Source: Bacteroidales bacterium (GTDB taxonomy: Bacteria > Bacteroidota > Bacteroidia > Bacteroidales > JAOZTL01). Taken from it: 6,933 bases of DNA. Of this stretch, positions 5,934 to 6,933 are shown in pieces. The translations under genes were made by a program, and so were the position numbers. The first letter of the stretch is position 1. Every line of letters starts with the position of its first letter. The stretch is from contig JAOZTL010000168.1 in NCBI GenBank assembly GCA_029942205.1, positions 1 through 6,933 of the forward strand, read 5' to 3'. Under the pieces are notes generated by a model that saw nothing but the letters and a program-made list of their open reading frames with translations, did no database searches and was not told where the DNA came from.

Positions 5934-6933
5934 ATGTTAGCAATTAAATTAGCAATAAAGAACCTACTGGGGGCTGGACTGCGAACATGGCTAAACGTAG
6001 GTATTCTATCTTTTTCGTACATTGTAATTATTTTTTATAATGGCATGATTGACGGATGGAATATACAAGCCCGAAATGATACACAAGCGTGGGAAATAGG
6101 AGCGGGGCAGTTATGGCATTCTGAATACGATCCTCTTGATTTGTATACTTTTCAAGATGCACATGATATTATCTCCAGCGAAATACAAAAAAATATCGAT
6201 AAACAAGAACTTACACCAATTTTACTTGCTCAAGCATCGGCATACCCACAAGGGCGAATGCAAGGCGTATTACTTAAAGGTATTGATCCTGAGCAAAATA
6301 TACTTAAAATTCCTTCCAAACTATTAAAAATGGACGACCTAGAAATAACAGGAATTATAGGCAAACGAATGGCAGATAATCTGAAAATTAAGAAACATGA
6401 AACACTTCTTATTCGCTGGAGAGATAAAAACGGAACATTTGATGCCATTGAAATACTTATTACAGAGGTTTTTGACTGCGATGTTCCTACAGTAGATAAT
6501 GGACAAATTTGGATTTCGATCAATAATTTACAAAAAATGATGAATTTATCAAACGAAGCCAGCTTTTTTGTCGCCAACGAATCGTATACACACACAAATA
6601 CCGAAAATTGGATATTTAAAGACCAAAATGTATTGTTGGAAAATTTGGATAAAATAATTCAATCGAAAAAAGGAGGGTCGGCTGTAATGTATTTAATTCT
6701 TCTTTTTATTGCATTACTTGCTATTTTTGATACACAAGTATTATCCATTTTTCGCCGTCAAAAAGAAATAGGAACTTACATTGCACTAGGCATGACACGC
6801 TTTCAAGTTGTTAAAATATTTACAATAGAAGGAAGTATGTATAGTATATTTGCTGCATTACTAGCAGGACTGTATGGTACTCCGTTGTTTATATACATGA
6901 TAAAAACAGGATATGCCATGCCATCCAGTAGTT
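5934..6933 (+). CDS. ABC transporter permease, FtsX/LolC/MacB type (3' end outside window)
   Basis: An open frame starts at the ATG at 5934 (MLAIKLAIKNLLGAGLRTW) and runs off the window after 333 codons without a stop. The N-terminal K-LAIKNLLGAGLRTWLN stretch is the usual cytoplasmic start of MacB/LolC-like permeases. Membrane helix 1 is at about residues 20-38, then comes a large periplasmic domain of about 210 residues (40-250), as in the MacB periplasmic core. Helix 2 lies at about 252-272. A cytoplasmic coupling segment follows, with RRQKEIGTYIALGMT (274-288), the characteristic FtsX-domain motif that contacts the ATPase. Helix 3 lies at about 302-322. A fourth helix is expected beyond the window. 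It sits 49 bp after the matching ATPase, and together they form an inner-membrane complex that likely moves or extracts a lipid-linked or hydrophobic substrate from the periplasmic side. The substrate is not deducible. Confidence 0.92.
   Translation, partial: MLAIKLAIKNLLGAGLRTWLNVGILSFSYIVIIFYNGMIDGWNIQARNDTQAWEIGAGQLWHSEYDPLDLYTFQDAHDIISSEIQKNIDKQELTPILLAQASAYPQGRMQGVLLKGIDPEQNILKIPSKLLKMDDLEITGIIGKRMADNLKIKKHETLLIRWRDKNGTFDAIEILITEVFDCDVPTVDNGQIWISINNLQKMMNLSNEASFFVANESYTHTNTENWIFKDQNVLLENLDKIIQSKKGGSAVMYLILLFIALLAIFDTQVLSIFRRQKEIGTYIALGMTRFQVVKIFTIEGSMYSIFAALLAGLYGTPLFIYMIKTGYAMPSSS

Noticed and set aside
6136..6595. Short frames on both strands (6136-6327 + and 6230-6595 -)
   Set aside because: Both lie within the permease gene, whose frame stays open to the window end and shows FtsX-family motifs.

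Overview
The window looks like chromosomal DNA from a member of the Bacteroidota. It is AT-rich throughout. It carries a TonB-dependent receptor C-terminus, a BatA-type protein with an N-terminal double transmembrane segment and a VWA domain, and putative promoters of the Bacteroidota type (-33 TTTG, about 19-20 bp, -7 TAnnTTTG). Shine-Dalgarno sequences are mostly absent. All recognised genes lie on the + strand, and no RNA genes, insertion sequences or CRISPR arrays were seen.

Left part (1-3145): the window opens inside the last ~119 codons of a TonB-dependent outer-membrane receptor. A 141-bp gap with a candidate promoter separates it from a 190-aa soluble protein of unrecognised family. 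After only 25 bp comes a 681-aa inner-membrane BatA/VWA protein. These two may be co-transcribed, but nothing in the sequence links their functions.

Right part (3146-6933): a 193-bp intergenic region leads into what looks like a self-contained transport cassette. It contains a TetR-family repressor, a 379-aa outer-membrane beta-barrel with a signal peptide, a LolD/MacB-type ABC ATPase, and an FtsX/LolC/E/MacB-type permease cut off by the window end after 333 codons. The TetR gene is preceded by a perfect 12-bp inverted repeat. Its two arms overlap the -33 and -7 elements of the best promoter candidate, and a third copy of the half-site follows downstream, as expected for autoregulation of the whole cassette.

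Taken together, the right part suggests a regulated envelope system. The ATPase and permease would work at the inner membrane on a lipid, lipoprotein or amphipathic substrate, with a co-regulated outer-membrane barrel. The substrate cannot be read from the sequence. The most interesting points are the operator/promoter architecture, the barrel's pairing with a LolD-like ABC module, and the unrecognised 190-aa protein.
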